NCBI RefSeq assembly: GCF_001598255.1
Contig: NZ_BCYP01000018.1
Span: forward strand, 186,001 to 250,000
Reading direction: 5' to 3'
DNA from: Mitsuaria chitosanitabida ATCC BAA-476 = NBRC 102408
GTDB lineage: Bacteria; Pseudomonadota; Gammaproteobacteria; Burkholderiales; Burkholderiaceae_C
Length of the DNA: 64,000 nt
A program made the translations under genes and the position numbers. Of this stretch, positions 7,514-16,129 are shown piece after piece. The first letter of the stretch is position 1. Each line of letters starts with the position of its first letter. Under the pieces are notes generated by a model. It was not told where the DNA came from. It made no database searches and was given only the letters and a program-made list of their open reading frames with translations.

Positions 7514-8947
7514 TCAATGGCCCTGATGTCCGTGGCCATCGGGCTTGCGCACGCGCAGCGGCTCGGGCGTCGGCGCGGAGGCGGCAGGAGAGGCCGGATG
7601 CGCGTGGGGCGCGGCCGGCGCGCGAGGGGCATCGGCGGGCGCATCGACGCGACGGGCGACGGTGCCCGCGGGCGCCGCGTACCAGCCCGGATCGCGGTAG
7701 TCCCCGGGCGGCTGGTCCTTGCGGACCTTCACCACGCTGAACATCCCGCCCATCTCCAGCGAGCCGTGCGGCCCCTGGCCGGCCATCATGGGCGCGGTGT
7801 TCTCGGGGATGGGCATCTCCATCTCGGACATGTCGGCCATGCCGCGCTCGCCCATGGCCATGTAGTCGGGGATGACCTTGTTGATGCGCGCCGCCAGGCC
7901 GCGGTGGTCCACGCCGATCAGCGTGTCGACCTGGTGGCCCATCGCATTCATCGTGTGGTGGCTCTTGTGGCAGTGGAAGGCCCAGTCGCCGGGCTCGTCG
8001 GCGATGAACTCCACCTGCCGCATCTGGCCCACCGCGATGTCGGTGGTGACCTCGGGCCAGCGCGCCGACTTGGGCACGGGACCGCCGTCCGTGCCCGTCA
8101 CCTCGAACTCATGCCCGTGGATGTGGATCGGGTGGTTGGTCATGGTCAGGTTGCCGACGCGGATCCGCACCCGGTCGCCCTGACGCACGTTCAAGGTGTC
8201 GATGCCCGGGAAGATGCGGCTGTTCCAGGTCCACAGGTTGAAGTCGGTCATGGTCATCGTGCGCGGCGTGTAGCTGCCGGGATCGATGTCGTAGCTCGAC
8301 AGCAGGAAGCAGAAGTCGCGCTGGACCTCGGCGATCTGCGGGTGACGCGTCTTCGGATGCGTGACCCAGAAGCCCATCATCCCCATCGCCATCTGCGTCA
8401 TCTCGTCCGCATGCGGGTGGTACATGAAGGTGCCGGGCCGGCGCGCGACGAACTCGTAGACGAAGGTCTCGCCCGGCTTGATGGCCGGCTGCGTCAGGCC
8501 CGAGACGCCGTCCATCCCGTTGGGCAGGCGCTGGCCGTGCCAGTGCACGCTGGTGTGCTCGGGCAGCTTGTTGGTGACGTAGATGCGGACGCGGTCCCCC
8601 TCGACGACCTCGATGGTCGGGCCGGGCGACTGGCCGTTGTAGCCCCACAGGTGCGCGGTGCAGCCGGGCGCGAGCTCGCGCAGCACGGGCTCGGCGACCA
8701 GGTGGAACTCCTTGACGCCGTCGCGCATCCGCCAGGGCAGGGTCCAGCCGTTGAGGGTGACCACCGGGTGGTAGGGCCGGCCGTCGGGCGGCGTGAGCGG
8801 CGGCGCGGTGTCGGGGCCCTCGCGCAGGACGGGCTCGGGGAGCGCCGCCATGGCCACGCGCGAGACGCTGCTCGCGTTGACCGCGCCGGCCGCGCCGAGC
8901 GCCGCGCCAGCGGCCGCGCGGGCGAAGAGATTGCGTCGGGAAATCAT
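7514..8947 (-). CDS. Multicopper oxidase, Tat-exported (copper resistance)
   Basis: 477 residues. SRRNLF at residues 3-8 followed by an Ala/Gly-rich hydrophobic stretch is a twin-arginine signal, consistent with export folded and copper-loaded. Four copper motifs are intact: HWHG (about 135-138), HPH (about 177-179), HPIHIHGH (about 272-279) and HCHKSHHTM (about 325-333). A long C-terminal tail (after about 400) is Ala/Pro-rich and ends HGHQGH, a probable extra metal site. Such enzymes oxidise Cu(I) to Cu(II) in the periplasm. The ATG at 8947 has an AAAGGA site; the same frame stays open further upstream inside the TolC-type gene, which I rejected. Gap to that gene is 23 bases. Confidence 0.92.
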   Translation of the reverse strand: MISRRNLFARAAAGAALGAAGAVNASSVSRVAMAALPEPVLREGPDTAPPLTPPDGRPYHPVVTLNGWTLPWRMRDGVKEFHLVAEPVLRELAPGCTAHLWGYNGQSPGPTIEVVEGDRVRIYVTNKLPEHTSVHWHGQRLPNGMDGVSGLTQPAIKPGETFVYEFVARRPGTFMYHPHADEMTQMAMGMMGFWVTHPKTRHPQIAEVQRDFCFLLSSYDIDPGSYTPRTMTMTDFNLWTWNSRIFPGIDTLNVRQGDRVRIRVGNLTMTNHPIHIHGHEFEVTGTDGGPVPKSARWPEVTTDIAVGQMRQVEFIADEPGDWAFHCHKSHHTMNAMGHQVDTLIGVDHRGLAARINKVIPDYMAMGERGMADMSEMEMPIPENTAPMMAGQGPHGSLEMGGMFSVVKVRKDQPPGDYRDPGWYAAPAGTVARRVDAPADAPRAPAAPHAHPASPAASAPTPEPLRVRKPDGHGHQGH

Positions 8948-8970
8948 GCGGATTCCTTTCGAGGCCGCGC

Positions 8971-10422
8971 TCAATGCGCGGCGCCGCCGGCGGCCTCGGG
9001 GGCGGCGGCGGTCGATGAAGCGGGGGAAGCGGAGGCGTCGCGCACGGGGCCCAGCAGGCTCTGCGACAGCGCCGATTCGGCGAGCCAGTAGTCGCGCTGC
9101 GCGTCCAGCGTCGCGGCGACGGCACGTGCCTGCGCGCGCGCGTCGGCCAGCAGGTCCATGACGCCGACGAGCATGCCGTTGTAGCGCAGCAGGGTCTCGT
9201 CGGAGACCTGCCGGGCGAGCGGAAGCACCTCGTCGTGATGGCGGCGCGCGATGCGCCACGCGGTCTCGGCGTGCAGCCGCGCGACGCGAACCTCGGAGCG
9301 CGCATCGATCGCGACCTGCGCCGTGCGCTCGAGCGACTGCTGGTAGGCCTCGCGCGCGCCGGACACGCGCGCCTGGCCCCAGTCGAAGAGCGGCAGATCG
9401 ACGGTCAGGTCGACGCCGCGCTGCGTGGGCTCGAGGTTGCTGCTGTTGCGCTGGACGCCGAGTTGCAGCACGTTGATGCGTCCCGTCGTGCGCGTGAGAC
9501 CGAGTTGCGCGGCGAGCTGCTCCGACTCGCGCTTGGCGGCCTGGATGTCGACGCGCTGCGCGACGGCCTGGCGCTCGAGGTCGTTGGCCGCGCGGAAGTC
9601 GGTCGGCACCTCGGGCAGGCGATCCGGCAGCTTCAGCGCGGCGACATCCTCGCCCCACAGGCCGATCGCGCGGATCAGCGCCTCGCGCTCGCGCACGGCT
9701 TGCAGCTGCGCCTGCTCGAGCGCGAGCTGGGCCTCGGCGAGCACGGTGCGCTCGCGCGCCAGACGCAGCGCGCTGACATTGCCGGCCTGCCGCATGCGCA
9801 GCGCGAGCTCGGCGCCCGCGGACGCGGAGTCCAGCACCGTCCGCGCCTGCTTGAGCTGTTCCTGCGCGGCGACGGCCAGTACCCAGGCGCGGCGCGCCTG
9901 GCCGGCGACATCGAGCAGCTGCTGCGCGACGCGCGCCTGCTCGCGCTCCAGCGCGCGGGCGCCGGCCTCCTGACGGGCGCCGCGGCCGAGCAGGCTCAGC
10001 AGGTTGAACTCGAGACCGCGTTCGATCTCGCGCTCGTCGCCGCGGATCATGCGGCCGATGTTCAGCACCGGGTTGGGCCAAAGTAGCGTCTGCACGCGCT
10101 CGGCCTCGACCAGGCCCAGGCCGTGGAGGCTCGCGCGCAGGTTCCGGTTGTTGAGCAGCGCGAGCTGCACCGCGCCTTGCGCGTCGAGCGGCTGGGCGAG
10201 CAGGGCCTCGCTGCGCGCGCGGGCGGCGGCGCGTTGGTCGTCGTCGCGCTGCAGCGGCAGTTCGGCGCCCAGCCAGTCGCGGCTCTTCTGCTGCACGGGG
10301 GCGGCGGCTTGCTCGGGAGAGTAGCTTGCGCAGCCGGTGAGGAGGGCGACGGCGGCCAGCGCAAGCGAGCTGAAGCCGCGCGTCATGTGGCCCGCCATCG
10401 GGCGTTTCATGTGGAAGGACAT
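8971..10422 (-). CDS. TolC/CusC-type outer membrane efflux lipoprotein
   Basis: 483 residues. A lipoprotein signal (lipobox LTGC, cysteine about residue 28) is followed by two outer-membrane efflux repeats with long Ala/Arg/Gln coiled-coil helices, as in CusC and related channels. The C-terminus is Ala-rich. Channels of this family pair with RND pumps or other exporters; no inner-membrane pump or fusion protein is encoded in this cassette, so it either borrows a pump or acts with the oxidase in some other way. GGAG upstream of the ATG. The gene starts 10 bases after the preceding His-rich gene ends, indicating co-transcription. Confidence 0.9.
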   Translation of the reverse strand: MSFHMKRPMAGHMTRGFSSLALAAVALLTGCASYSPEQAAAPVQQKSRDWLGAELPLQRDDDQRAAARARSEALLAQPLDAQGAVQLALLNNRNLRASLHGLGLVEAERVQTLLWPNPVLNIGRMIRGDEREIERGLEFNLLSLLGRGARQEAGARALEREQARVAQQLLDVAGQARRAWVLAVAAQEQLKQARTVLDSASAGAELALRMRQAGNVSALRLARERTVLAEAQLALEQAQLQAVREREALIRAIGLWGEDVAALKLPDRLPEVPTDFRAANDLERQAVAQRVDIQAAKRESEQLAAQLGLTRTTGRINVLQLGVQRNSSNLEPTQRGVDLTVDLPLFDWGQARVSGAREAYQQSLERTAQVAIDARSEVRVARLHAETAWRIARRHHDEVLPLARQVSDETLLRYNGMLVGVMDLLADARAQARAVAATLDAQRDYWLAESALSQSLLGPVRDASASPASSTAAAPEAAGGAAH

Positions 10423-10432
10423 GGCGCGCTCC

Positions 10433-10768
10433 TCAATGGTGGTGGTGGCCGGACGGCGCCGACGCCGCTGGGGCCGCTGATGCCGCCGAGCCCGCGGGCA
10501 TTGCGGCCGTGGGCCTGTCACGCATCAGCTGGCGCCAGCCGCCGGCCTCGTGGACGGCGCGGTTGGCCGCGCGCCAGTTGCCGACGCCAGGATCGGCAAC
10601 GGCCGCGCTGGAAGGGGCGGCGGGCGGCGTCGGACGCGGCGCCTTGGAACTCAGGCGAGCATCGGTGGGGTCAGGCGGCGGCGCGGTCGCGGCCAGGGCG
10701 GCACCTGTCGCGATGGTCGCGCCCAGGCACGACGCCAGCGCGATCGCCGGAAGGATTCGAGAAGACAT
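10433..10768 (-). CDS. Small exported protein with His-tag-like C-terminus
   Basis: 111 residues, no family I recognise. A signal peptide (about 1-27, ending ALAATA) precedes a Pro/Ala-rich linker and a short conserved-looking core (GNWRAANRAVHEAGGWRQLMRD, shown here in shortened sense as GNWRAAN...GGWRQLM). The protein ends in GHHHH, suggesting metal binding. Position between the His/Met-rich protein and the TolC-type gene supports a periplasmic role in copper handling, which is an inference from context. Its stop codon is 10 bases before the next start. Confidence 0.75.
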   Translation of the reverse strand: MSSRILPAIALASCLGATIATGAALAATAPPPDPTDARLSSKAPRPTPPAAPSSAAVADPGVGNWRAANRAVHEAGGWRQLMRDRPTAAMPAGSAASAAPAASAPSGHHHH

Positions 10769-10878
10769 GGCTTCCTCGCGGAATGAACGGAGATGGAGCC
10801 GTCATCGCGGCCTGCGCTCGCCTCAGGCGAGGCGGGCACCGGCGTGACGGATCGAGCGGCGCGCGATGGCGCCGGCGT

Positions 10879-11355
10879 TCAGGCGAGGAGAGGTTTTGGC
10901 GGCCGGTCGAGCGACTGCGGCAGCTGCTCCGGCGCGCCGATGGCGCCGAGCGTGGGGGGGGCGTCGCGCAGGTCCTGCGCGGCGACGATCAGCGGCGCGA
11001 CCGGAATCGCGGCGCCGATGCAGCACTGCAGGCAGATGCCGCAGTGGTGGTCGGAAGAAGAAGCTGCGCCGTCATCGGCATGATCGCCGCCGTGGTCCAT
11101 GCCATGGGCGATCGCGTGATCCATGCCGAGGTCCGTCGCACTCATGCCCTGCATGTCGGCGAGGCCCATGTCCTCGCAATGCGTGGGCATGGTCATGACG
11201 GCGCCGTGCGAGCTCGCGGGAGCCATCAATGTCATCCCGATCGCCATCGTCGCGGCCAGCGCGCCCTGCAGCGGCAGCGTCAGGCTCAACAGCGCGAGCA
11301 CCAGCCAGCGGCTCCAGAGGAGCCGGCGCGGGGTGGACGCGATCGGGCGGGACAT
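10879..11355 (-). CDS. His/Met-rich exported protein, DUF2946-like
   Basis: 158 residues. A hydrophobic segment (about 16-36) looks like a signal peptide or anchor. The middle is packed with Met and His (for example MDHAIAHGMDHGGDHADD) and is followed by HHCGICLQCC, a cysteine cluster like the one in DUF2946 proteins. Met/His-rich stretches bind Cu(I) and Cu(II) in known copper proteins. It is the first gene of the copper cassette. The start is uncertain: ATG at 11355 fits the signal peptide best but has no clear ribosome-binding site; an in-frame ATG at 11415 lies inside a terminator hairpin. Confidence 0.72.
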   Translation of the reverse strand: MSRPIASTPRRLLWSRWLVLALLSLTLPLQGALAATMAIGMTLMAPASSHGAVMTMPTHCEDMGLADMQGMSATDLGMDHAIAHGMDHGGDHADDGAASSSDHHCGICLQCCIGAAIPVAPLIVAAQDLRDAPPTLGAIGAPEQLPQSLDRPPKPLLA

Positions 11356-11419
11356 GGGGCGTGAGTGTAGGCGAGTGCGAGGCGCCGGGCCCTTAGATGC
11401 CCCTGAACGCCCCATGACA

Positions 11420-11445
11420 AAGGGCCGCTCGCGCGGCCCTTCGGG
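11420..11445 (-). terminator. Terminator downstream of the TonB-like gene
   Basis: A perfect 9-bp stem (AAGGGCCGC / GCGGCCCTT) lies about 60 bases past the stop of the gene ending at 11505. The T-tract on the minus strand is short (TTT), so termination may be modest. Confidence 0.55.
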
Positions 11446-11504
11446 TGTCCGGGCGGGCCCGGGCTGAGGGTCGCCGCCGCCGGCAGGGGGCGCGACCTCG
11501 AGGA

Positions 11505-11843
11505 TCAGTCCTCGTTCTTGAACACCAGCTTCACTTCGTGGGTTTCCTTCTGGCCGCTCGGCTCGAACTTCCAGTCCATCAGCGCGCGGGTCACGGCCTT
11601 GTCGAAGACCTTGCGCGGCTCGGCTTCCAGGATTTCCACGCCCGAGACCTTGCCGTCCGGCTCGATGTTCATCTTGGCGCGCACGGAGCCCTGCGAGATC
11701 GACTGGCGGGCGGCCTCGGCCGGGAACTCCGGCGGCACCTTCTTGATGATCTTGGGGGTGGCATGGGCGCCCATGCTCAGCGCCAGCGCGGCGGCCAGGC
11801 CCAGCAGGCCACGGGAAACGGTCTTGGTCAGGTTCTTGCTCAT
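11505..11843 (-). CDS. TonB C-terminal domain protein
   Basis: 112 residues. A signal peptide or anchor (about 1-28, ending AHA) leads straight into a single TonB C-terminal fold: KKVPPEFPAEAARQ, a GSVRAKMNIEPDGKVSGVEIL strand pair, and a final ALMDWKFEPSG motif. The proline-rich spacer and ExbB/D-contacting region of true TonB are missing, so it is unlikely to energise receptors alone; such short proteins are common in Burkholderiales and their role is unclear. GAGG precedes the ATG at 11843. It lies downstream of, and on the same strand as, the chemoreceptor gene, 86 bases away. Confidence 0.85.
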   Translation of the reverse strand: MSKNLTKTVSRGLLGLAAALALSMGAHATPKIIKKVPPEFPAEAARQSISQGSVRAKMNIEPDGKVSGVEILEAEPRKVFDKAVTRALMDWKFEPSGQKETHEVKLVFKNED

Positions 11844-11929
11844 CTTGGGACCTCGTACGTCTTGGGTGAGGAAAAGGGGATGTCCGGTAGGAACTCTTGA
11901 AGGCGGGTGTCGAACGGCGGGGGCGCCGA

Positions 11930-13489
11930 TCACGTCGCGGAACGCGCGGTGCTGAAGAAGCCCACGGCCTGCACCAGGCGCGAGCTGCTGTCGCGCAGCG
12001 AATCGGTCGAACGGGTCAGCTCGTCCACCAGCGTGGTGTTCTGCTGCGTGGCGCGGTCCAGCTCGTTCATCGCGTTGTTCACGACGCCGACGCCAGCGGC
12101 CTGCTCCTGGGCCGAGTGCGAGATCTCCTCGATCAGCTGGCCCATGTTGTTGACCTCGTCGACGACGGAGCGGATGGTCGCGCCGGCGTTGTTGACCAGG
12201 GCGGTGCCGTTCTCGACCTTGACGGACGATTCCTGGATCAGCACCTTGATTTCCTTGGCGGCCTGCGCCGAGCGCGAGGCCAGCGCGCGCACTTCCGACG
12301 CCACCACCGCGAAGCCCTTGCCGTGCTCGCCGGCGCGGGCCGCTTCCACGGCGGCGTTCAGCGCCAGGATGTTGGTCTGGAAGGCGATGCCGTCGATCAC
12401 GCCGATGATGTCGCCGATCTTGCGCGAGCTGGCGCTGATCTCTTCCATCGTCGACACGACCTGGCTCACCACCGTGCCGCCGGCCGAGGCCGACTGGCGG
12501 GCCTTGGTGGCGATGCCGGCGGCCTTGCGGGTCAGCTCGCTGGCGCCGTTCAGGTTGGAGGCGATCTGCTCGACCGACGCGGCGGTGTTCTGCAGGCTCT
12601 CGGCGGAACGCGCGGTGCGGTCAGACAGATCGACGTTGCTGCCGGCGATCTCGTTGGAGTTCTGCGCCACCTCGCCGGCCGCCGCGCTCACGCTGGCGAC
12701 CACGCCGGACAGGGCAGTCTGCATGTCGCGCATGGCGTGCAGCATCTGGGCCAGCTCGTCGGAGCCCTGCACCTCGATGTGCTGCGACAGGTCGCCCGAG
12801 CTGATCGCCTGGGCGGCGTCCTTGGCCTTGCGGGCCGGGACGATGATGGAGCGGCCGATGGTCAGGCCGCCGACACCGCCGATGACGACGGCGATCAGCA
12901 CCAGCGCGCCGGTGATGAAGATGGACTGGTTGGCCAGCTTGGCGCCGTTCTCGGCCAGTTCGCGGCCGTTGGCGAACTGCAGGTCCACCAGGCCCTTGAG
13001 CGCGTCCTGGTAGTCCTTCTGCACCGGACGCACTTCCTTGATCAGGGCCTCGCGGGCCTCGTCGGGGCTGCCGTCCTGCTGCACCTTCAGGAAGTTGGTG
13101 ACGGCGCCGACGAACTTGGCCTGCTGCTCGCGCACCTTGGCGACGGAGTCCTTGTCCTTGGCGTCGGAGACCTTGCCTTCCAGGTCGGCCAGTTGCTTCT
13201 GGCCGTCTTCCAGCGCTGCGGCGATGTCGGTCTTCTGACGCTTGATCGCGTTGGCGGTGTCGAGCAGCAGCAGGTCGCGGGAAGCGCGGGCGATGACGTT
13301 GACGTCGCTCTCCAGCGCGTTGGCCAGGGCGATCTTGACCAGGCTGGAGTTGGCCGTGGTGGTCAGGTCGTGGGACAGACGGCTGGCGTTGTGGGCACCG
13401 AAGGCGCCGATCACGACCAGCAGCAGGATCAGCAGCGCGTAGCTCAGCGTCAGGCGCTGGCCGATACGCAGGCGGGACAGAAACGACAT
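11930..13489 (-). CDS. Methyl-accepting chemotaxis protein
   Basis: 519 residues. Two transmembrane helices (about 13-33 and 189-209) flank a four-helix-bundle periplasmic domain of about 155 residues; a HAMP domain follows (about 211-263), then the cytoplasmic coiled coil with the highly conserved hairpin around [21 protein letters not shown] and [10 protein letters not shown]. Ligand is not predictable. It ends without the C-terminal pentapeptide that recruits CheR/CheB in some receptors. It signals to CheA, whose gene is not in the window. A possible flagellar sigma-28 promoter lies upstream (13578-13605). Confidence 0.95.
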   Translation of the reverse strand: MSFLSRLRIGQRLTLSYALLILLLVVIGAFGAHNASRLSHDLTTTANSSLVKIALANALESDVNVIARASRDLLLLDTANAIKRQKTDIAAALEDGQKQLADLEGKVSDAKDKDSVAKVREQQAKFVGAVTNFLKVQQDGSPDEAREALIKEVRPVQKDYQDALKGLVDLQFANGRELAENGAKLANQSIFITGALVLIAVVIGGVGGLTIGRSIIVPARKAKDAAQAISSGDLSQHIEVQGSDELAQMLHAMRDMQTALSGVVASVSAAAGEVAQNSNEIAGSNVDLSDRTARSAESLQNTAASVEQIASNLNGASELTRKAAGIATKARQSASAGGTVVSQVVSTMEEISASSRKIGDIIGVIDGIAFQTNILALNAAVEAARAGEHGKGFAVVASEVRALASRSAQAAKEIKVLIQESSVKVENGTALVNNAGATIRSVVDEVNNMGQLIEEISHSAQEQAAGVGVVNNAMNELDRATQQNTTLVDELTRSTDSLRDSSSRLVQAVGFFSTARSAT

Positions 13490-13876
13490 CGATTCCCTCG
13501 CAACGAGATGAGTTGTTGAATGGCGGACTCGCGGGCAAACAGCGGCGCTCGTGGCGCTCGGCGCGGACCGTCCATCGGCTTCGGCGCGATCATCGTTGGA
13601 CTTGATTCGGGTTCACCATGCCGTCGCGGAGGTGACGTGAATTCTGACGCGGCACTTGCAACTGAATGAAAACGACTGTCGCGAGGGTCATCCCACCTCT
13701 CGGGGAAAGCCCTGATAGGGTTCTCATCCGGGTTTCATCGAAACGCAACTTTCGGCACTTCCGCGGTGCGGCGCGTGTCTCTCGACGCGCATGCGCGGAC
13801 GCCCGACGAGCCCGTCGTCATCGCGGTCGTTTCGAGGTACCCGGGCCGTAACCGGCCCGATGGGGGGGCTCCGGGG
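13490..13876. other. Intergenic region upstream of the chemoreceptor
   Basis: About 390 bases without a gene. On the minus strand it must carry the end of the diguanylate cyclase transcript and the chemoreceptor promoter. A GC stem (about 13844-13861, CGGGCCG with CGGCCCG) follows the cyclase stop but has no T-tract. The region 13660-13760 is less GC-rich than its surroundings. I found no open frame with coding character. Confidence 0.5.
13578..13605 (-). promoter_or_regulatory. Candidate sigma-28 (flagellar) promoter for the chemoreceptor
   Basis: On the minus strand TCAAGTCC, a 12-base spacer and GCCGAAGC resemble the flagellar consensus TAAAGTTT-N11-GCCGATAA. The first five bases of the -10 element match and the spacing is one base long. 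It lies about 90 bases upstream of the chemoreceptor start, a class of gene often under sigma-28. Weak match, so tentative. Confidence 0.3.
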
Positions 13877-15397
13877 TCAGGACTTGCCCGCGGCGCCCGG
13901 CATGGTGGCGGTGCCAGGGGCGGCGGCGTCCAGCTCGACGCGGTCGCGACCGCCCTGCTTGGCGCGGTACATCGCCGCGTCCGCGCGCCGCAGCGAGTCC
14001 TCGATGCCGGCGTCGTCCTCGCGCATGACCGTCACGCCGATGCTGACGGTGTACGTCACCGGCGCGCCGCCGGGGATCTCGACGGGCGCGGCGGCGATGC
14101 GCTCGCGCAGCCGCTCGGCGAAATGGCGGGCGCCCTCGAGGTCGGTGTGGGCCAGCCCGACGACGAACTCCTCGCCCCCGAAGCGTCCGGGCAGGTCCAC
14201 GTCGCGCGACGTGTCCTTCAGCGCCCGCGCCAGCGCGCGGATCACCACGTCGCCCGCGGCGTGGCCGTGCCGGTCGTTGACCTGCTTGAAGTGGTCGATG
14301 TCCAGCATCAGCAAGGCGGCCGGTGTACGGTAGCGCCGCACGGTGCGCAGCAGCGCGCGCAAGCCCTCCTCGGTGGCCATGCGGTTGGCCAGGCCGGTCA
14401 GGCCGTCGGTGCGGGAGCGTTGCTCCAGCTCCGCGTTCACCTTGGCCAGTTGCGTCACCAGGGCCTCGGTCGAGCGCAGCCAGCGCGCCAGCGCCTGGTA
14501 CCCGAACTGCGCCACGAAAAGCACGATCAGCACGAAGACCCAGAAGAACACCCAGGCCGTGCTGACCATCACCCGGGCCGCCTCCTCCAGCCGCGCCCAC
14601 TCGCCGCTGTGCAGCGCCTCGCGCAGCTGCAGCGAGCCCAGGCCCAGGCTCACCAGTCCGTAGGCCTGCACCGCCAGGACGATGGCGAACAGCAGGCCCA
14701 GGCCCATCGCGCGGCGGCCGCGGGGCGGCGGCGAGAACAGCGTCGGTCGCGCGACGATCCAGCGCGAGAGCCGCGGCCAGGTCAGGGTCATCAGCGCGCC
14801 GCCGAAGACCGCGCTCTGCAGGAAGGCGCCCAGCCACCAGCCTTGCCAGATGGGCAACTGCTCCTGGGCGGAGAGGTGCCGGCTGAAGGTCCAGAGCAGC
14901 GCGCCGGCGGAACTGAACACCGCCGCGACGAAGCACAGCGGCAGGAAGAACAGCCAGGCGCGCAGGCTGCGCAGCCCGCGCGCGGCGCCGACGGCGCGGT
15001 AGCCCAGCGCCATCACGGCGAAGCCCAGCGGATTGGCGCAGGCGAAGATCGCCGCCCAGGCCGGCGGCATGCCGGCGTCCAGCGCCAGCACGAAGGTGGC
15101 CAGCCAGGCGGGCAGGGCCCCCCAGCGCCAGCCGAAGCACAGCGTCCACCACAGGCACAGCGGGATGGGCGGGTAGAACGTGAGGAAGGCGGTGGCGCCG
15201 CCCAGGTCCAGCGGGATGCCGGACCAGCCGCGGCGGACGGTCGCCAGGCCCAGCAGGAGGCAGGCGGCCACGGTCAGGGTCCAGCCGCCGAGCACGCGCC
15301 AGCGCTCGGCCGGGGTGCCGTCGTGCCACAGCGCCCGGAGCGACAGGCTGCCCGGGGTCTCCGGGACCAGGTCGTCGGGGCGCTGCAGCGGGTTCAC
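13877..15397 (-). CDS. Membrane-bound diguanylate cyclase (GGDEF domain)
   Basis: 506 residues. The N-terminal 330 residues hold eight or so hydrophobic helices resembling a MASE1-type sensor. A short coiled coil (LAKVNAELEQRSRTDGLTGLANR) joins it to a GGDEF domain. The active site is GGEEF (about 407-411), and RDVD five residues upstream matches the inhibitory I-site RxxD, so the enzyme should make c-di-GMP from two GTP and be product-inhibited. No EAL domain. c-di-GMP governs the switch between motility and surface life, fitting the nearby chemoreceptor and pilT/pilU. Its start lies two bases from the yggS stop at 15399, so the two are probably co-transcribed. Confidence 0.92.
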   Translation of the reverse strand: MNPLQRPDDLVPETPGSLSLRALWHDGTPAERWRVLGGWTLTVAACLLLGLATVRRGWSGIPLDLGGATAFLTFYPPIPLCLWWTLCFGWRWGALPAWLATFVLALDAGMPPAWAAIFACANPLGFAVMALGYRAVGAARGLRSLRAWLFFLPLCFVAAVFSSAGALLWTFSRHLSAQEQLPIWQGWWLGAFLQSAVFGGALMTLTWPRLSRWIVARPTLFSPPPRGRRAMGLGLLFAIVLAVQAYGLVSLGLGSLQLREALHSGEWARLEEAARVMVSTAWVFFWVFVLIVLFVAQFGYQALARWLRSTEALVTQLAKVNAELEQRSRTDGLTGLANRMATEEGLRALLRTVRRYRTPAALLMLDIDHFKQVNDRHGHAAGDVVIRALARALKDTSRDVDLPGRFGGEEFVVGLAHTDLEGARHFAERLRERIAAAPVEIPGGAPVTYTVSIGVTVMREDDAGIEDSLRRADAAMYRAKQGGRDRVELDAAAPGTATMPGAAGKS

Positions 15398-15398
15398 G

Positions 15399-16103
15399 TC
15401 AGCCGCCGGGGCGTGGACGGGCGCCGAAGATGGCCGAGCCGACGCGCACCATCGTGGCGCCTTCCAGGATCGCGGCGTCCATGTCGGCGCTCATGCCCAT
15501 GCTGAGCGTGTCCAGGGCCAGGCCGTGCGTCTCGTTGATCGCGGCCAGCAACGCGGCCAGCGCGCGGTGCGGGCGGCGCTGCTCGTCCAGGGTCTCGGCG
15601 GGCTCGGGGATGGCCATCAGGCCGCGCAGGCGCAGGTTCGGGAGCGCGGCCACCTGGCGCGCCACCTCGGCCACCTCGTCCGGGGTCAGGCCGCTCTTGG
15701 TGTCCTCGCCGCTGATGTTGACCTGCAGGCAGACGTTGAGCGGGGGCAGCGACGCGGGCCGCTGGTCGGACAGGCGCTGGGCGATCTTGAGCCGGTCCAC
15801 GCTGTGCACCCAGTCGAAGCGCTCGGCCACGACCCGGGTCTTGTTGCTCTGCAGCGGGCCGATCATGTGCCACTCGATGCGGTCGCGCAGGTCGGCCAGC
15901 GCGTCGATCTTGTCGACGCCCTCCTGCACGTAGTTCTCCCCGAAGCGATGCTCGCCCGCCTCGAAGGCTTGTCGCACATCCAGGGGGCCGAAAGTCTTTG
16001 TTACCACCAGCAGCGTGACGCTGTGCACGGCCCGCGACGCCTGGAGGCAAGCCCTCTCAATGCGGCCATGGAGCTGTTGTATGTTCTCGGAGATCGTCGC
16101 CAT
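15399..16103 (-). CDS. yggS: YggS/PLPBP family pyridoxal-phosphate homeostasis protein
   Basis: 234 residues, single alanine-racemase-like barrel. Lys36 in LLVVTKTF is the expected Schiff-base lysine; RFGENYVQE, WHMIGPLQSNK and the C-terminal MGMSADMDAAI...VRVGSAIFG are family signatures. The protein has no known catalytic activity and buffers PLP. The ATG at 16103 was chosen over an in-frame TTG at 16112. It is divergent from pilT with only 26 bases between start codons, a pairing widely conserved in proteobacteria. Confidence 0.94.
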   Translation of the reverse strand: MATISENIQQLHGRIERACLQASRAVHSVTLLVVTKTFGPLDVRQAFEAGEHRFGENYVQEGVDKIDALADLRDRIEWHMIGPLQSNKTRVVAERFDWVHSVDRLKIAQRLSDQRPASLPPLNVCLQVNISGEDTKSGLTPDEVAEVARQVAALPNLRLRGLMAIPEPAETLDEQRRPHRALAALLAAINETHGLALDTLSMGMSADMDAAILEGATMVRVGSAIFGARPRPGG

Positions 16104-16129
16104 AATCGCCAACGCCTTTTTTTCATCCC

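Noticed and set aside
8948-10081. Upstream in-frame extension of the multicopper oxidase
   Set aside because: It runs through the TolC-type gene in another frame and is Arg/Ala-rich; the Tat signal and ribosome-binding site place the start at 8947.
11356-11415. Longer start of the His/Met-rich copper protein at 11415
   Set aside because: The extra 20 residues are encoded over the stem of a terminator for the upstream gene and lack signal-peptide character.
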